This document shows, piece by piece, positions 33,497 to 44,416 of a stretch of DNA of 64,000 nucleotides. The DNA is taken from the NCBI GenBank assembly GCA_037953745.1, contig JBAKBP010006596.1, positions 44,697 through 108,696 of the forward strand, given 5' to 3'. Below the pieces are notes generated by a model. That model did not search any database. It was not told the DNA's origin and was given only the letters and a program-made list of their open reading frames with translations. Numbering within the stretch: position 1 is the stretch's first letter; each line of letters opens with the position of its first letter. The position numbers were made by a program, and so were the translations under genes. This DNA comes from Lithodes maja. Taxonomy: Eukaryota > Arthropoda > Malacostraca > Decapoda > Lithodidae.

Positions 33497-36400
33497 ATGT
33501 CGTGCCCTAGTATTGACGAGGAGCGAGAGATGCTATTTGAGGAGGTGCCGTTAGTAACTAGTGAGGAGGATGCTAGACTTTTTGTGAGTAAGCAGTACCA
33601 CGTGACGGAGGAGAGGCTGACTGGGGTGAATGTTTATGGCTTGCACCTGATAGCCAAGGTTTTGGGTCTATCCAATGTAGGAGGGATGTCCAAGGGGGAG
33701 CTGATTTCCTGGGTGTTGCGTGGGCGACATGGGGTTTCGGAGGAGAGGGCGTTTGGGGGGGTTCCTCCCCAGATCCCCTCTCACTCGACTCCCACAGTGC
33801 CGTCCACTCAGTTGCCGGAGGTTAGCACTCTCCCACAGAGGGATGAGAATTGGAAGATTGGAGTGCCCTCGGGCGGTGCGTATGGTGGTTCCCCAGTTCT
33901 TGCCCCCCCTCCTTCAGTAGTGGCAGCTCCCTCTTCCGGCCTGTCTCCTGAGATGATATTTAAACTCGAGCTTGCTAAAATGGAGAATGAGGCTAGGAAG
34001 CAGGAGATTGAGGCGAAGAATGAGGCTAGGAAGCAGGAGATGGAGAATGAGTCTAGGAGGCATGAGAAGGAGATGGAGAATGAGTCTAGGAGGCATGAGA
34101 TTGAGGCGGAGAATGAGACTAGGAGGCACGAGGCTGAGCTTAGATACGACTCCGAGAAATATTGTGCTCAGATAGACTTAGATAAGACTCGTGCAGAGTC
34201 GACAGGGATTCGGATGGGCCGTGAGGGCCAAGTAAGAGAACAGTCCTTGTCCCACTTAGTCAAGTTGGTGCCAGCATTTAGTGAAACTGAAGTCACAGAA
34301 TTTTTTAATCGTTTTGAGAAGAAGTGTAGGGAGCATAATTGGCCTGAAGAGAAGTGGGCAGCTCTAGTCTCCTCAAGACTTACGGGTAAGGGTCTGAAGG
34401 CTTATGATGCACTGCCTTTAGAGTCTTGCATTGACTACCCAGTATTGAAGAGAGCTGTCCTACGGGCATACGAGTTGCAACCAGAAACATATCGATTGAA
34501 GTTTCGGGGTGTTACGAAGACTAGGGAGGCGACCTTTCTTGAACATGCCCGGGACTTAAAAGATGCACTTGCTAACTGGACACGTTCTGAGAAAGCTGAG
34601 ACGGCCGAACAGTTGACTGAGCTGTTTCTGCTCGAGCAGTTTTATAAGTGTACTGGTGCAGATATGACTTTAACTATTAAAGAAAAGAACCCTAAAACTC
34701 TACAGGAGGCAGCTGAGATGGCTGACCTCCGGCTATCACTAATTCGTGGGTGCGGGTCTGCCCAGCGTAGTGAGGCAGGTAACAAGGGGCGTGACGCCCC
34801 ACCCCCCCGAGTTAGTGATATACATTATGCAAACAAGTACAAGAGCTATGATACCAAGACTGACCACAAGACTAGCACCGTCCCATTTAAGAAGGGGCCG
34901 GGCCCTTCCCAGTACCAAGGGAAGCCCAGAGGGGAGTTGGAGTGTTATCATTGTCATGAAAAGGGGCACTTTGCAAGAGTCTGTCCTAGCAAACCACCTA
35001 CAGCAGCTGTGTCTTTGGCCTGCAACATTGGTGTGTCTCCGAAGTTTTCTGAGTTTGCCCGGGGCAGTTCGTCAGAGGCTGAGGCACAGCCAATGCAGAA
35101 GCACCTGGGAGGCTCGAACCCTGCTCAGGATGTTTTTTGCGACCATAGAGGACGGGGTTGCGTGATGTGGGCGGGGCGCAAGCATGGAGTAGAGGTCTTG
35201 CGTGATACAGGTGCTTCCCAGACTCTGATGAATAACTTGACTGGCTACCCTATAAATGCGGCTCGGGTGGTAGTGGTGCAGGGTATTAATGCAACTCGGT
35301 CATACCCGCTGGTGCGGTTGGAGTTGGAGGTGGATGGTGTGACACGTGAATTGGATGTCGGGATTGTGGAGAAACTGCCAGTGGAGGGCGTCGACCTTCT
35401 TCTCGGCAACGACTTTGCAATGCCCGCTTCTGAGGTTCTACCCTTAGTCGTTGCCGAGAGGACGGCCGACGTGAGTAGGGAAGAGCAAGAGTGTGTCGAG
35501 CGGTGCCAGGCAGAACCCATGGCGTGTGCTGTCACCCGAGCTCGGGCAGCTAAAGTGTCACAGCCTAGTCCTCCGTCTTCAGACCAGCAGAGGAACGATC
35601 AACAGGAGGAGGCTAAAGCTGGAGTTGGTTTTAAGAGTTTTGACTCGGCGGCTCTCCTGGGTGATTCAGTATTGGCCCCTATGTTAGAGTCTGGAGAGGC
35701 CCCAGGACCTGTCACAGCTAGTGAGGAGGTAGGGCAGGAAGAGACTCCGAGGCAGCAACGTTACACACGGAGAGAAAAAAGGGTTGCTCAGTTTGATATT
35801 GGGGGAGGACTTGGGTTGCTTCGGAAGCATCTAGACAGGTTGGTTCCCTCAGATATTTGTAAACTGCAGGTGGAGGATCCGGAAGTTCAGAAGTGTGGTA
35901 ATGGTGCTGTCGAGATTAAACACGAGGACGGGGAAGCATGTCATGTGAACCTGGTGGAGGAGTTTGTGAGGCAACCACCTGCGCAGCCTACTGTCCCTGC
36001 GTTGGTCTGCCGCGGCCAAGGTGGAGAAGGAGAGGGGGGCAGTAGGGCACAGGTGGAGGAGAGTAGGGATTGTTATGTCTCGGCGGAGCCGTGGGTGGGG
36101 GACACGAGTCTGGTGGCTGTGGAAGCGCTAGAGCACCTGCCTGAGCTGCAGTGTGCAGCACTCCAGCACCAGCTCGGTTCATACCCCACTGGTCGTGCCG
36201 AGCCCCTGAGTCTCACAACTCGGGCGGTGCAAGATGTTCCACGGGCAGGTCACGTGACTGTTGAAAGACCGTTAGCCTCGTTGTTTCGGTGGTTTAAGGT
36301 GGGCGACGAGGCTTTGGCATGGTTGCCAGGTCAGGGTCGACCCATGGCTGCCAAGGGTGGTGGTCAAAAGGAGGACATTGAGCAGATTGGTAAGGTCGGC

Positions 36401-37336
36401 TGTGGTATCGCAGTGCCCGGTCGTCGCATAGCCTCCCAATGTTGCTCTAGTCTAATGCAACAGCCCTACCATAGACCGACTGTATCTGGCCATGTCGCTG
36501 AAAGCGGTGATGCTGCGCAGGCAGATGTCGTCACAAGGAATGCGGGGGTGCGCATGTACGGTATCGGCGGGGAAGCCTTAGCAATAATGAACTGTGGGAG
36601 TGACTGCACGGGTGGTACTGATTGTCCCTCTCATGACCTGGCTGTTCTAGGGACGAAGGTGGAGAAGGAGGGAGACTACAGGTTAGAAGCTGCGGTCTCG
36701 GCTGGGTTGTGGGAGGGCACTAGGCATGTTGTTTGTGGAGACAGTGCAAGGCAGTTATTTACTAGGCTATGGCAGTACTTTCGCATGTTTGTTGCTTCTC
36801 CAGGCCTGATGTACGGGATAGAATCCGACATGCAGGCTGGAGATAGTGCAAGGCTCAGTTTAATTCCCTACCGTATAAATCCTGCTCGACAGCCTATGGT
36901 GCAAGCAGAGCTGGATTACGTGTGGACGAAGGGTCTGAGGGATAAGGAATGTCGTGAGTGGTCGTTGCTTGTGACTTTGTCCGAGCGTGCTAAAGAGGTA
37001 TGTGGTTTTGTTGTGAACGGGAGTACCTACCAGTGCAATGTTGTGCCTGACGGACTTAAGAATGCACCAGCAACGTGTCAGAGCCTGATGAATGAAAGTG
37101 AAAAGGACAATGATGCGCTGGGGCATTTCGAGATCTATGTTCCAGCCTATGGTCCGGTCGGTGTAGTTTACCCAGATCATTACCCTCTCGAGATCTTGGA
37201 CCAGTTTCACAATCGGAATATGAGGCTGACCAGGTGGTCACTAAGGTTATTGGTATATAACCTGGACATAAGCCATATTGCCGGTTGTGACAACGAGGTT
37301 GCATGTGGTCGTTCAGGGGTATATGATCCTGGGTAG
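33497..37336 (+). CDS. Gag-protease plus rearranged pol remnant, single ORF (element C)
   Basis: This 1279-residue ORF starts at the same ATG as B. Gag is complete: coiled coil, SCAN-like capsid, knuckle C483/C486/H491/C496. The protease has DTGAS at D570. After about residue 814 the whole integrase seen in B (about 1.14 kb, B 17753-18887) is missing and the frame resumes at CHVNL. Next comes a stretch absent from B (about 36247-36870). It looks like another Gypsy integrase C-terminal GPY/F segment (FKVGDEALAWLPGQG) joined to an RT-linker segment (IPYRINP). The RT fingers and motif A are then deleted, and a second deletion removes YxDD through most of RNase H; only the last part survives, with YPDHYPL where B has YTDHHPL. 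No RT or integrase activity is possible. The same arrangement in element F shows a propagated family, not a one-off deletion. Confidence 0.88.
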   Translation: MSCPSIDEEREMLFEEVPLVTSEEDARLFVSKQYHVTEERLTGVNVYGLHLIAKVLGLSNVGGMSKGELISWVLRGRHGVSEERAFGGVPPQIPSHSTPTVPSTQLPEVSTLPQRDENWKIGVPSGGAYGGSPVLAPPPSVVAAPSSGLSPEMIFKLELAKMENEARKQEIEAKNEARKQEMENESRRHEKEMENESRRHEIEAENETRRHEAELRYDSEKYCAQIDLDKTRAESTGIRMGREGQVREQSLSHLVKLVPAFSETEVTEFFNRFEKKCREHNWPEEKWAALVSSRLTGKGLKAYDALPLESCIDYPVLKRAVLRAYELQPETYRLKFRGVTKTREATFLEHARDLKDALANWTRSEKAETAEQLTELFLLEQFYKCTGADMTLTIKEKNPKTLQEAAEMADLRLSLIRGCGSAQRSEAGNKGRDAPPPRVSDIHYANKYKSYDTKTDHKTSTVPFKKGPGPSQYQGKPRGELECYHCHEKGHFARVCPSKPPTAAVSLACNIGVSPKFSEFARGSSSEAEAQPMQKHLGGSNPAQDVFCDHRGRGCVMWAGRKHGVEVLRDTGASQTLMNNLTGYPINAARVVVVQGINATRSYPLVRLELEVDGVTRELDVGIVEKLPVEGVDLLLGNDFAMPASEVLPLVVAERTADVSREEQECVERCQAEPMACAVTRARAAKVSQPSPPSSDQQRNDQQEEAKAGVGFKSFDSAALLGDSVLAPMLESGEAPGPVTASEEVGQEETPRQQRYTRREKRVAQFDIGGGLGLLRKHLDRLVPSDICKLQVEDPEVQKCGNGAVEIKHEDGEACHVNLVEEFVRQPPAQPTVPALVCRGQGGEGEGGSRAQVEESRDCYVSAEPWVGDTSLVAVEALEHLPELQCAALQHQLGSYPTGRAEPLSLTTRAVQDVPRAGHVTVERPLASLFRWFKVGDEALAWLPGQGRPMAAKGGGQKEDIEQIGKVGCGIAVPGRRIASQCCSSLMQQPYHRPTVSGHVAESGDAAQADVVTRNAGVRMYGIGGEALAIMNCGSDCTGGTDCPSHDLAVLGTKVEKEGDYRLEAAVSAGLWEGTRHVVCGDSARQLFTRLWQYFRMFVASPGLMYGIESDMQAGDSARLSLIPYRINPARQPMVQAELDYVWTKGLRDKECREWSLLVTLSERAKEVCGFVVNGSTYQCNVVPDGLKNAPATCQSLMNESEKDNDALGHFEIYVPAYGPVGVVYPDHYPLEILDQFHNRNMRLTRWSLRLLVYNLDISHIAGCDNEVACGRSGVYDPG

Positions 37337-37820
37337 ATTGACACACGGGTAGCCTCCTGCTTTGGTTTGAGTAGTATTTTGCGCTTGGTGCTTGTTGGCT
37401 CGCGGTTGTAGCCCAGCGTATTGGGTCGTAAAGCAGGAGTTGAGCGTTTGGTATAGAAGAAAAATAGGCTGCCCTTATAGTGCAGCCGGAAAAAAACATA
37501 TTAAAATATAAAAATCATATAAAAACTCTTTCTTTTTTGATGAAGATAATTGTATAAGTTTGTCATAGCCTATAAGGTTTGAGTAGTCCACGAACTGTCA
37601 AACGGCTGAGCTGCTGTAAGCTCGCTCTGGGAGCATGATATTATGTCTTTTACTATTGTTGGGAGGAGTTATGAAATGTGATTTTTTTTTTATAAGATGT
37701 GTTTTAGTGATAAACTCAGCGTTGTTTTAGTGCCATGCGGTCGCTGGGTGTGAGGGGTTTGATGGGGTTCTGTATATCAGATTTTAGCTCAGGGTTGAGC
37801 AAGTAAAATCTTGGGGGAGG
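37337..37820 (+). other. 3' untranslated region and polypurine tract of element C
   Basis: These 484 bp are homologous to the corresponding region of B. They end in GGGGGAGG (37813-37820). I see no further ORF. Confidence 0.85.
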
Positions 37821-39659
37821 TGTGACGCATGTCGAGTATGAGCATGCTGTACAGAACGCCTAGTCAGGCCCCACCCTCGCTAGGATCGTCAGGGCAGGAA
37901 CTCTGGCTGTAGTCTGTGTAGAGTTTCCTAACTCAGTTTATGTGAACCGTTGTACTATAAGTATTATCATTATGTATTTTGTTTTCTTCTAAGTCAACGA
38001 GTTCTATTTTATATCATTAGATATAAGTATTGTGTGTGGGACTTATATACAATGATGAGAGAGAGAGTTACGTAACGGGGATCAGTGAGTGCGCCACGCG
38101 GGCCGGTAGGCCTAATTCCTTCCTCCCTTCCTCCCTTTCAGCGCGTGGGAAGTTCTTTGTCGATCCCAGATTGAGAGAGAATATGACGTCATGATTGCCA
38201 GTGGGCGGTCCTTAAGTAGTTTGAGATATGCCGCTAGAGGGCCGAGTATAAAAAGGGAGGTCTCGCCATGCTTTACTCAGAACTCATCAGGCAAAGCGAG
38301 CTCTCATATCCCTTGCAACTATCCATATTCTTCCGACTGATGTGAACTTTCTCTACTCTCTGAACAGCCTATCTTCTTCTCCTCTCGTCCCTGTTTAACC
38401 TCCATGACCCCTTTGGTGCAGATTTAGTCAGCCAAAGTATTATCGCTTGAGTTCTCACGAGATAAGTGCCTGTTAGATAGCCTATTTTTGGAAGGGTTAA
38501 CTAGAATAGGATTGATTGATGTTTGTTGCACTCGTATATGCATTTCCCTGTGTGCGATTATTCATGTTCCTGTTTTCTGCTGGTTTAGGCAATGCTAGAC
38601 TGGGATAGGGTTTCTGAGTTGTGATTTCCTATGAGTACTAGGTTGCGGTTGAACCAGTACAATTGCAACGGAGACGTGGAACGCCTAGGTGGTCTTTCTG
38701 ACTGTGTACCGTGGGAGTTTAGCACTGTGTTGCGAGTGAGGGCTTTTGCCTGTGCCACCCAACACTGTGCTATCTCATTTGCTTGACTTTGAGAGGATCG
38801 CCAGGAGAGAACCAGATACTAGTGATCTGGATCTCTCAAGAGAGCATCCCGTCAATTACCGTAATTTGGCCGCACAGTCTTAAGGACCTCGCTAGGCTAC
38901 GAGCCGCTTGCTCAGCCATTGTCTCTTAACCTTAGATATCCCAGCTAGACTTTGCTCGACCAGCAGATACAGTATAGTATTAAAGCTTCTCCTTATGTAT
39001 ATTATTGTTTAAGCACTATTGATTTCATGTGTGGCACGCTTAGCTACTTCAGAGATTAGTGGCCCACGAGCACAATCTTAGTAGGCTATTGCCAGTGCAT
39101 TGTCGGAGTACTTCTTCTTAATGTTTGCCATATCCTATTGCTTATTCTTATAATTCTTCTTATGTCAATTTAAAGCCTTTAATTACCAGTGAGTTATTCA
39201 TTAAATTGCTGTTCAAAATCCGATACTTACTTCTTATGAGTATTCGAGAAGCATCTAACTTATCAGAAGATTCCTTGCTTGATGCTCGAGGACTATTGTT
39301 TAACGTAACGTAATAGTGCCGATCTGAAGTAGAGGGTGGAGGACTTCTTAAGTTCTTAGTTCAAGGGTGGATTACTTCGGCTTCGGCCAACACTATTCTT
39401 TAGTGTTGTAGTACTTTCTTCTTTGTTTGATTGTTGACCAGACTAGATAACTCCCGTCTTGCTATTAGTCTGTTGTGTGAACCGCTAGTACCGAGTTCTT
39501 GTATACCCCGTTATAGCAGATAGAACTCTGGAGGGTAGTGGCGTTTTTTGTTCGGCTGGCAGTACTCTGGGGTTGGGATCGTGTGTTTCCGTTGTGGCAG
39601 CGAGCCATACTCGAGTCCTGTGTAAGAGCCCTAGTGTACCCGAGTGCCCGGTTGTAACA
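37821..39659 (+). repeat. 3' LTR of element C (1839 bp)
   Basis: Its length matches the 5' LTR. Differences noted include two in the first 90 bp, one in the CT-rich run near 38118, one at 38300, and the terminal GGTTGTAACA where other copies have GGTCGTAACA. It is followed by TTCC, the right target duplication. Confidence 0.95.
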
Positions 39660-42045
39660 TTCCACACGTACAACTGGTTACACAGCCACAGCCAGCCACT
39701 ATCAACACGTTCCCCTCCTTCCCTTGTCCCACATGTACACCTGGTTGCACAGCCACAGCCATCCACTATCAACACATTCCCCTCCTTCCCTTGTCCCACA
39801 CATAGGCTACACCTCGTTACAAAGCCACAGCAAGCCACTATCAACACATTCCCCTCCTTCCCTTGTCCCACACGTACACCTGGTTACACAGCCACAGCCA
39901 GCCACCATCAACACAATCCCCTCCTTCCCTTGTCCCACACGTACACTTGGTTACACAGCCTCAGCCAGCCACTATCAACACATTCCCCTCCTTCCCTTGT
40001 CCTACACATACATCTGGTTACACAGCCACAGCCAGCCACTATCAACACATTCCCCTCCTTCCCTTGTCCCACACATACACCTGGTTACACAGCCACAGCC
40101 AGCAACTATCAACACATTCCCCTCCTTCCCTTGTCCCACACGTACACTTGGTTACACAGCCACAGCCAGCCACTATCAACACATTTCCCTCCTTCCCTTG
40201 TCCCACACGTACACCTGGTTACACAGCCACAGCCAGCCACTATCATCACATTCCCCTCCTTCCCTTGTCCCACACGTACACCTGGTTGCACAGGCACAGC
40301 CAGCCACTATCATCCCATTCCCCTCCTGCCCTTGTCCCACACGTACACCTGGTTACACAGCCACAGCCAGCCACTATCAACACATTCCCCTCCTTCCATT
40401 GTCCCACACGTACACCTGGTTACACAGCCACAGCCAGCCACTATCAACACATTCCCATCCTTCCCTTGTCCACACGTACACCTGGTTACACAGCCACAGC
40501 CAGCCACTATCAACACCTTCCCCTCCTTCCCATGTCCCACACGTACACCTGGTTACACAGCCACAGCCAGCCACTATCAACACATTCTCCTCCTTCCCTT
40601 GTCCCACACGTCCACCTGATTACACAGCCACAGCCAGCCACTATCAACACATTTCTCTCCTTCCCTTGTCCCACACGTACACCTGGTTACACAGCCACAG
40701 CCAGCCACTATCAACACATTCCCCTCCTTCCCTTGTCCCACACGTACACCTGGTTACACAGCAACAGCCAGCCACTATCAACACATTCCCCTCCTTCCCT
40801 TGTTACACACATACACCTGGTTACACAGCAACAGCCAGCCACTATCAACACATTCCCCTCCTTCCCTTGTCCCACATGTACACCTGGCAGCCACAGCCAG
40901 CCACAATCATCACATTCCCCTCCTTCCTTTGTCCCACACGTACACCTGGTTACACAGCCACATCCAGCCACTATCAACACATTCCCCTCCTTCCTTTGTC
41001 CCATACATACACCTGGTTACACAGCCACAGCCAGCCACTATCAACACATGCCCCTCCTTCCTTTGTCCCACACGTACACCTGGTTACACAGCCACACCCA
41101 GCCACTATCAACATATTCCCTCCTTCCCTTGTCCCACACGTACACCTAGTTACACAGCCACAGCTAGCAACTATCAACACATTCCCCTCCTTCCCTTGTC
41201 CCACACGTACACCTGGTTACACAGCAACAGCCAGCCCCTATCAACACATTCCCCTCCTTCCCTTGTTACACACGTACACCTGGTTACACAGCCATAGCCA
41301 GCCACTATCAACACATTACCATCCTTCCCTTGTCCCACACGTACACCTGGTTACACAGCCACAGCTATCCACTATCAACACATTCCCCTCCTTCCCTTGT
41401 CCCACACGTACACCTGGTTTCACAGCAACAGCCAGCCCCTATCAACACATTCCCCTCCTTCCCTTGTTACACACGTACACCTGGTTACACAGCCATATCC
41501 AGCCACTATCAACACATTACCATCCTTCCCTTGTCCCACACGTACACCTGGTTACACAGCCACACCCAGCCACTATCAACACATTCCCCTCCTTCCCTTG
41601 TCCCACACGTACACCTGGTTATACAGCCACAGCCAGCCACTATCAACATATTCCCCTCCTTCCCTTGTCCCACACGTACATCTGGTTACACATCCACAGC
41701 CAGGCACTATCAACACATTCCCCTCCTTCCCTTGTCCCACATGTACACCTGGTTACACAGCCACAGCCAGCCACCATCAACACATTCCCCTCCTTCCCTT
41801 GTTCCACACGTACACCTGGTTACACAGCCACAGCTAGCCACTATCAACACATTTCCCTCCTTCCCTTGTCCCACACGTACACCTGGTTACACAGCCAAAG
41901 GCAGCCACTATCAACACATTCCCCTCCTTCCCTTGTCCCACACGTACACCTGGTTACACAACAACAGCCAGCCCCTATCAACACATTCCCCTCCTTCCCT
42001 TGTTACACACGTTCACCTGGTTACACAGCCACAGCCAGCCACTAT
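39660..42045. repeat. Satellite array 3, 67-bp monomer
   Basis: These 2.4 kb of satellite lie between C and D. They are colinear with array 1 at 10741-13126 at a constant offset of 28919. Joined to array 2 they restore the array that existed before C inserted. The first four bases (TTCC) and last four (CTAT) are target duplications of C and D. Confidence 0.97.
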
Positions 42046-43903
42046 TGTTACGACCGGGCACTCGGTGTACACTAGGGCTCTTACACAGGACTCGAGTATG
42101 GCTCGCTGCCACAACGGAAACACACGATCCCAACCCCAGAGTACTGCCAGCCGAACAAAAAACGCCACTACCCTCCAGAGTTCTATCTGCTATAACGGGG
42201 TATACAAGAACTCGGTACTAGCGTTTCACACAACAGACTAATAACAAGACGGGAGTTATCTAGTCTGGTCAACAATCAAACAAAGAAGAAAGTACTACAA
42301 CACTAAAGAATAGTGTTGGCCGAAGCCGAAGTAATCCACCCTTGAACTAAGAACTTAAGAAGTCCTCCACCCTCTACTTCGGATCGGCACTATTACGTTA
42401 CGTTAAACAATAGTCCTCGAGCATCAAGCAAGGAATCTTCTGATAAGTTAGATGCTTCTCGAATACTCATAAGAAGTAAGTATCGGATTTTGAACAGCAA
42501 TTTAATGAATAACTCACTGGTAATTAAAGGCTTTAAATTGACATAAGAAGAATTATAAGAATAAGCAATAGGATATGGCAAACATTAAGAAGAAGTACTC
42601 CGACAATGCACTGGCAATAGCCTACTAAGATTGTGCTCGTGGGCCACTAATCTCTGAAGTAGCTAAGCGTGCCACACATGAAATCAATAGTGCAGAAACA
42701 ATAATATACATAAGGAGAAGCTTCAATACTATGCTGTATCTGCTGGTCGAGCAAAGTCTAGCTGGGATATCTAAGGTTACGAGACAATGGCTGAGCAAGC
42801 GGCTCGTAGCCTAGCGAGGTCCTTAAGACTGTGCGGCCAAATTACGGTAATTGACGGGATGCTCTCTTGAGAGATCCAGATCACTAGTATCTGGTTCTCT
42901 CCTGGCGATCCTCTCAAAGTCAAGCAAATGAGATAGCACAGTGTTGGGTGGCACAGGCAAAAGCCCTCACTCGCAACACAGTGCTAAACTCCCACGGTAC
43001 ACAGTCAGAAAGACCACCTAGGCGTTCCACGTCTCCGTTGCAATTGTACTGGTTCAACCGCAACCTAGTACTCATAGGAAATCACAACTCAGAAACCCTA
43101 TCCCAGTCTAGCATTGCCTAAACCAGCAGAAAACAGGAACATGAATAATCGCACACAGGGAAATGCATATACGAGTGCAACAAACATCAATCAATCCTAT
43201 TCTAGTTAACCCTTCCAAAAATAGGCTATCTAACAGGCACTTATCTCGTGAGAACTCAAGCGATAATACTTTGGCTGACTAAATCTGCACCAAAGGGGTC
43301 ATGGAGGTTAAACAGGGACGAGAAGAGAAGAAGATAGGCTGTTCAGAGAGTAGAGAAAGTTCACATCAGTCGGAAGAATATGGATAGTTGCAAGGGATAT
43401 GAGAGGTCGCTTTGCCTGATGAGTTCTGAAGAAATGGTGGCAAGAACCTCTCTTTTTATACTCGGCCCTCTAGCGGCATATCTCAAACTACTTAAGGACC
43501 GCCCACTGGCAATCATGACGTCATATTCTCTCTCAATCTGGGATCGACAAAGAACGTCCCACGCGCTGAAAGGGAGGAAGGGAGGAGGGAGGAGGGAATT
43601 AGGCCTATCTGCCCGCGTGGCGCACTCACTGGTCCCCGTTACGTAATATCTCTCTCTCTCTCCTCTCATCATTACATATAAGTCCCACACACAATACTTA
43701 TAACTAATGATATAAAATAGAACTCGTTGACTCAGATGAAAACAAAATACATATTTATAATACTTATAGTACAACGGCTCACATAAACTAAGTTAGGAAA
43801 CTCTACACAGACTACAGCCAAAGTTCCTGCCCTGACGATCCTAGCGAGAGTGGGGCCTGACTGGGCGTTCTGTACAGCATGCTCATACTCGACATGCGTC
43901 ACA
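42046..43903 (-). repeat. 3' LTR of element D (1858 bp)
   Basis: In plus-strand reading it starts TGTTACG and ends GCGTCACA, followed by the complement of the polypurine tract. TATA is at 43453-43460 and TGACGTCA at 43516-43523. A one-base addition near 42065 (CGGTGTACAC) distinguishes it from its partner. Confidence 0.96.
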
Positions 43904-44416
43904 CCTCCCCCAAGATTTTACTTGCTCAACCCTGAGCTAAAATCTGATATACAGAACCCCATCAAACCCCTCACACCCAGCGACCGCATGGCACTAAAAC
44001 AACGCTGAGTTTATCACTAAAACACATCTTATATAAAAAAAATTCACATTTCATAACTCCTCCCAACAATAGTAAAAGACACAATATCATGCTCCCAGAG
44101 CGAGCTTACAGCAGCTCAGCCGTTTGATAGTTCGTGGACTACTCAAACTTTATAGGCTATGACAAACTTATACAATTATCTATATCAAAAAGAAAGAGTT
44201 TTTATATGATTTTTATATTTTAATATGTTTTTTTCCGGCTGCACTATAAGGGCAGCCTATTTTCTTCTATACCAAACGCTCAACAATCCTGCTTTACGAC
44301 CCAATACGCTGGGCTACAACCGCGAGCCAACAAGCACCAAGCGCAAAATACTACTCAAACCAAAGCAGGAGGCTACCCGTGTGTCAATCTCTTCGGGATC
44401 ATACACCTGTGATAGC
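43904..44416 (-). other. 3' untranslated region and polypurine tract of element D
   Basis: These 513 bp are the same length as in B. The polypurine tract lies at 43904-43911 on the minus strand, next to the 3' LTR. No ORF of note. Confidence 0.85.

Larger units (their letters stand above)
31444..39659 (+). mobile_element. Non-autonomous Gmr1-like LTR element C, structurally complete
   Basis: This 8216-bp element has two 1839-bp LTRs, a primer-binding site (33285-33292), a polypurine tract (37813-37820) and the 4-bp target duplication TTCC (31440-31443 and 39660-39663). It is about 1.4 kb shorter than B because its pol region is rearranged: the integrase core and the RT and RNase H catalytic regions are absent. 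A single 1279-residue ORF nevertheless stays open. I count about seven LTR-LTR differences by eye, so it is somewhat older than B or D. It needs RT and integrase in trans; B- or D-like copies are obvious candidates. Confidence 0.93.
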
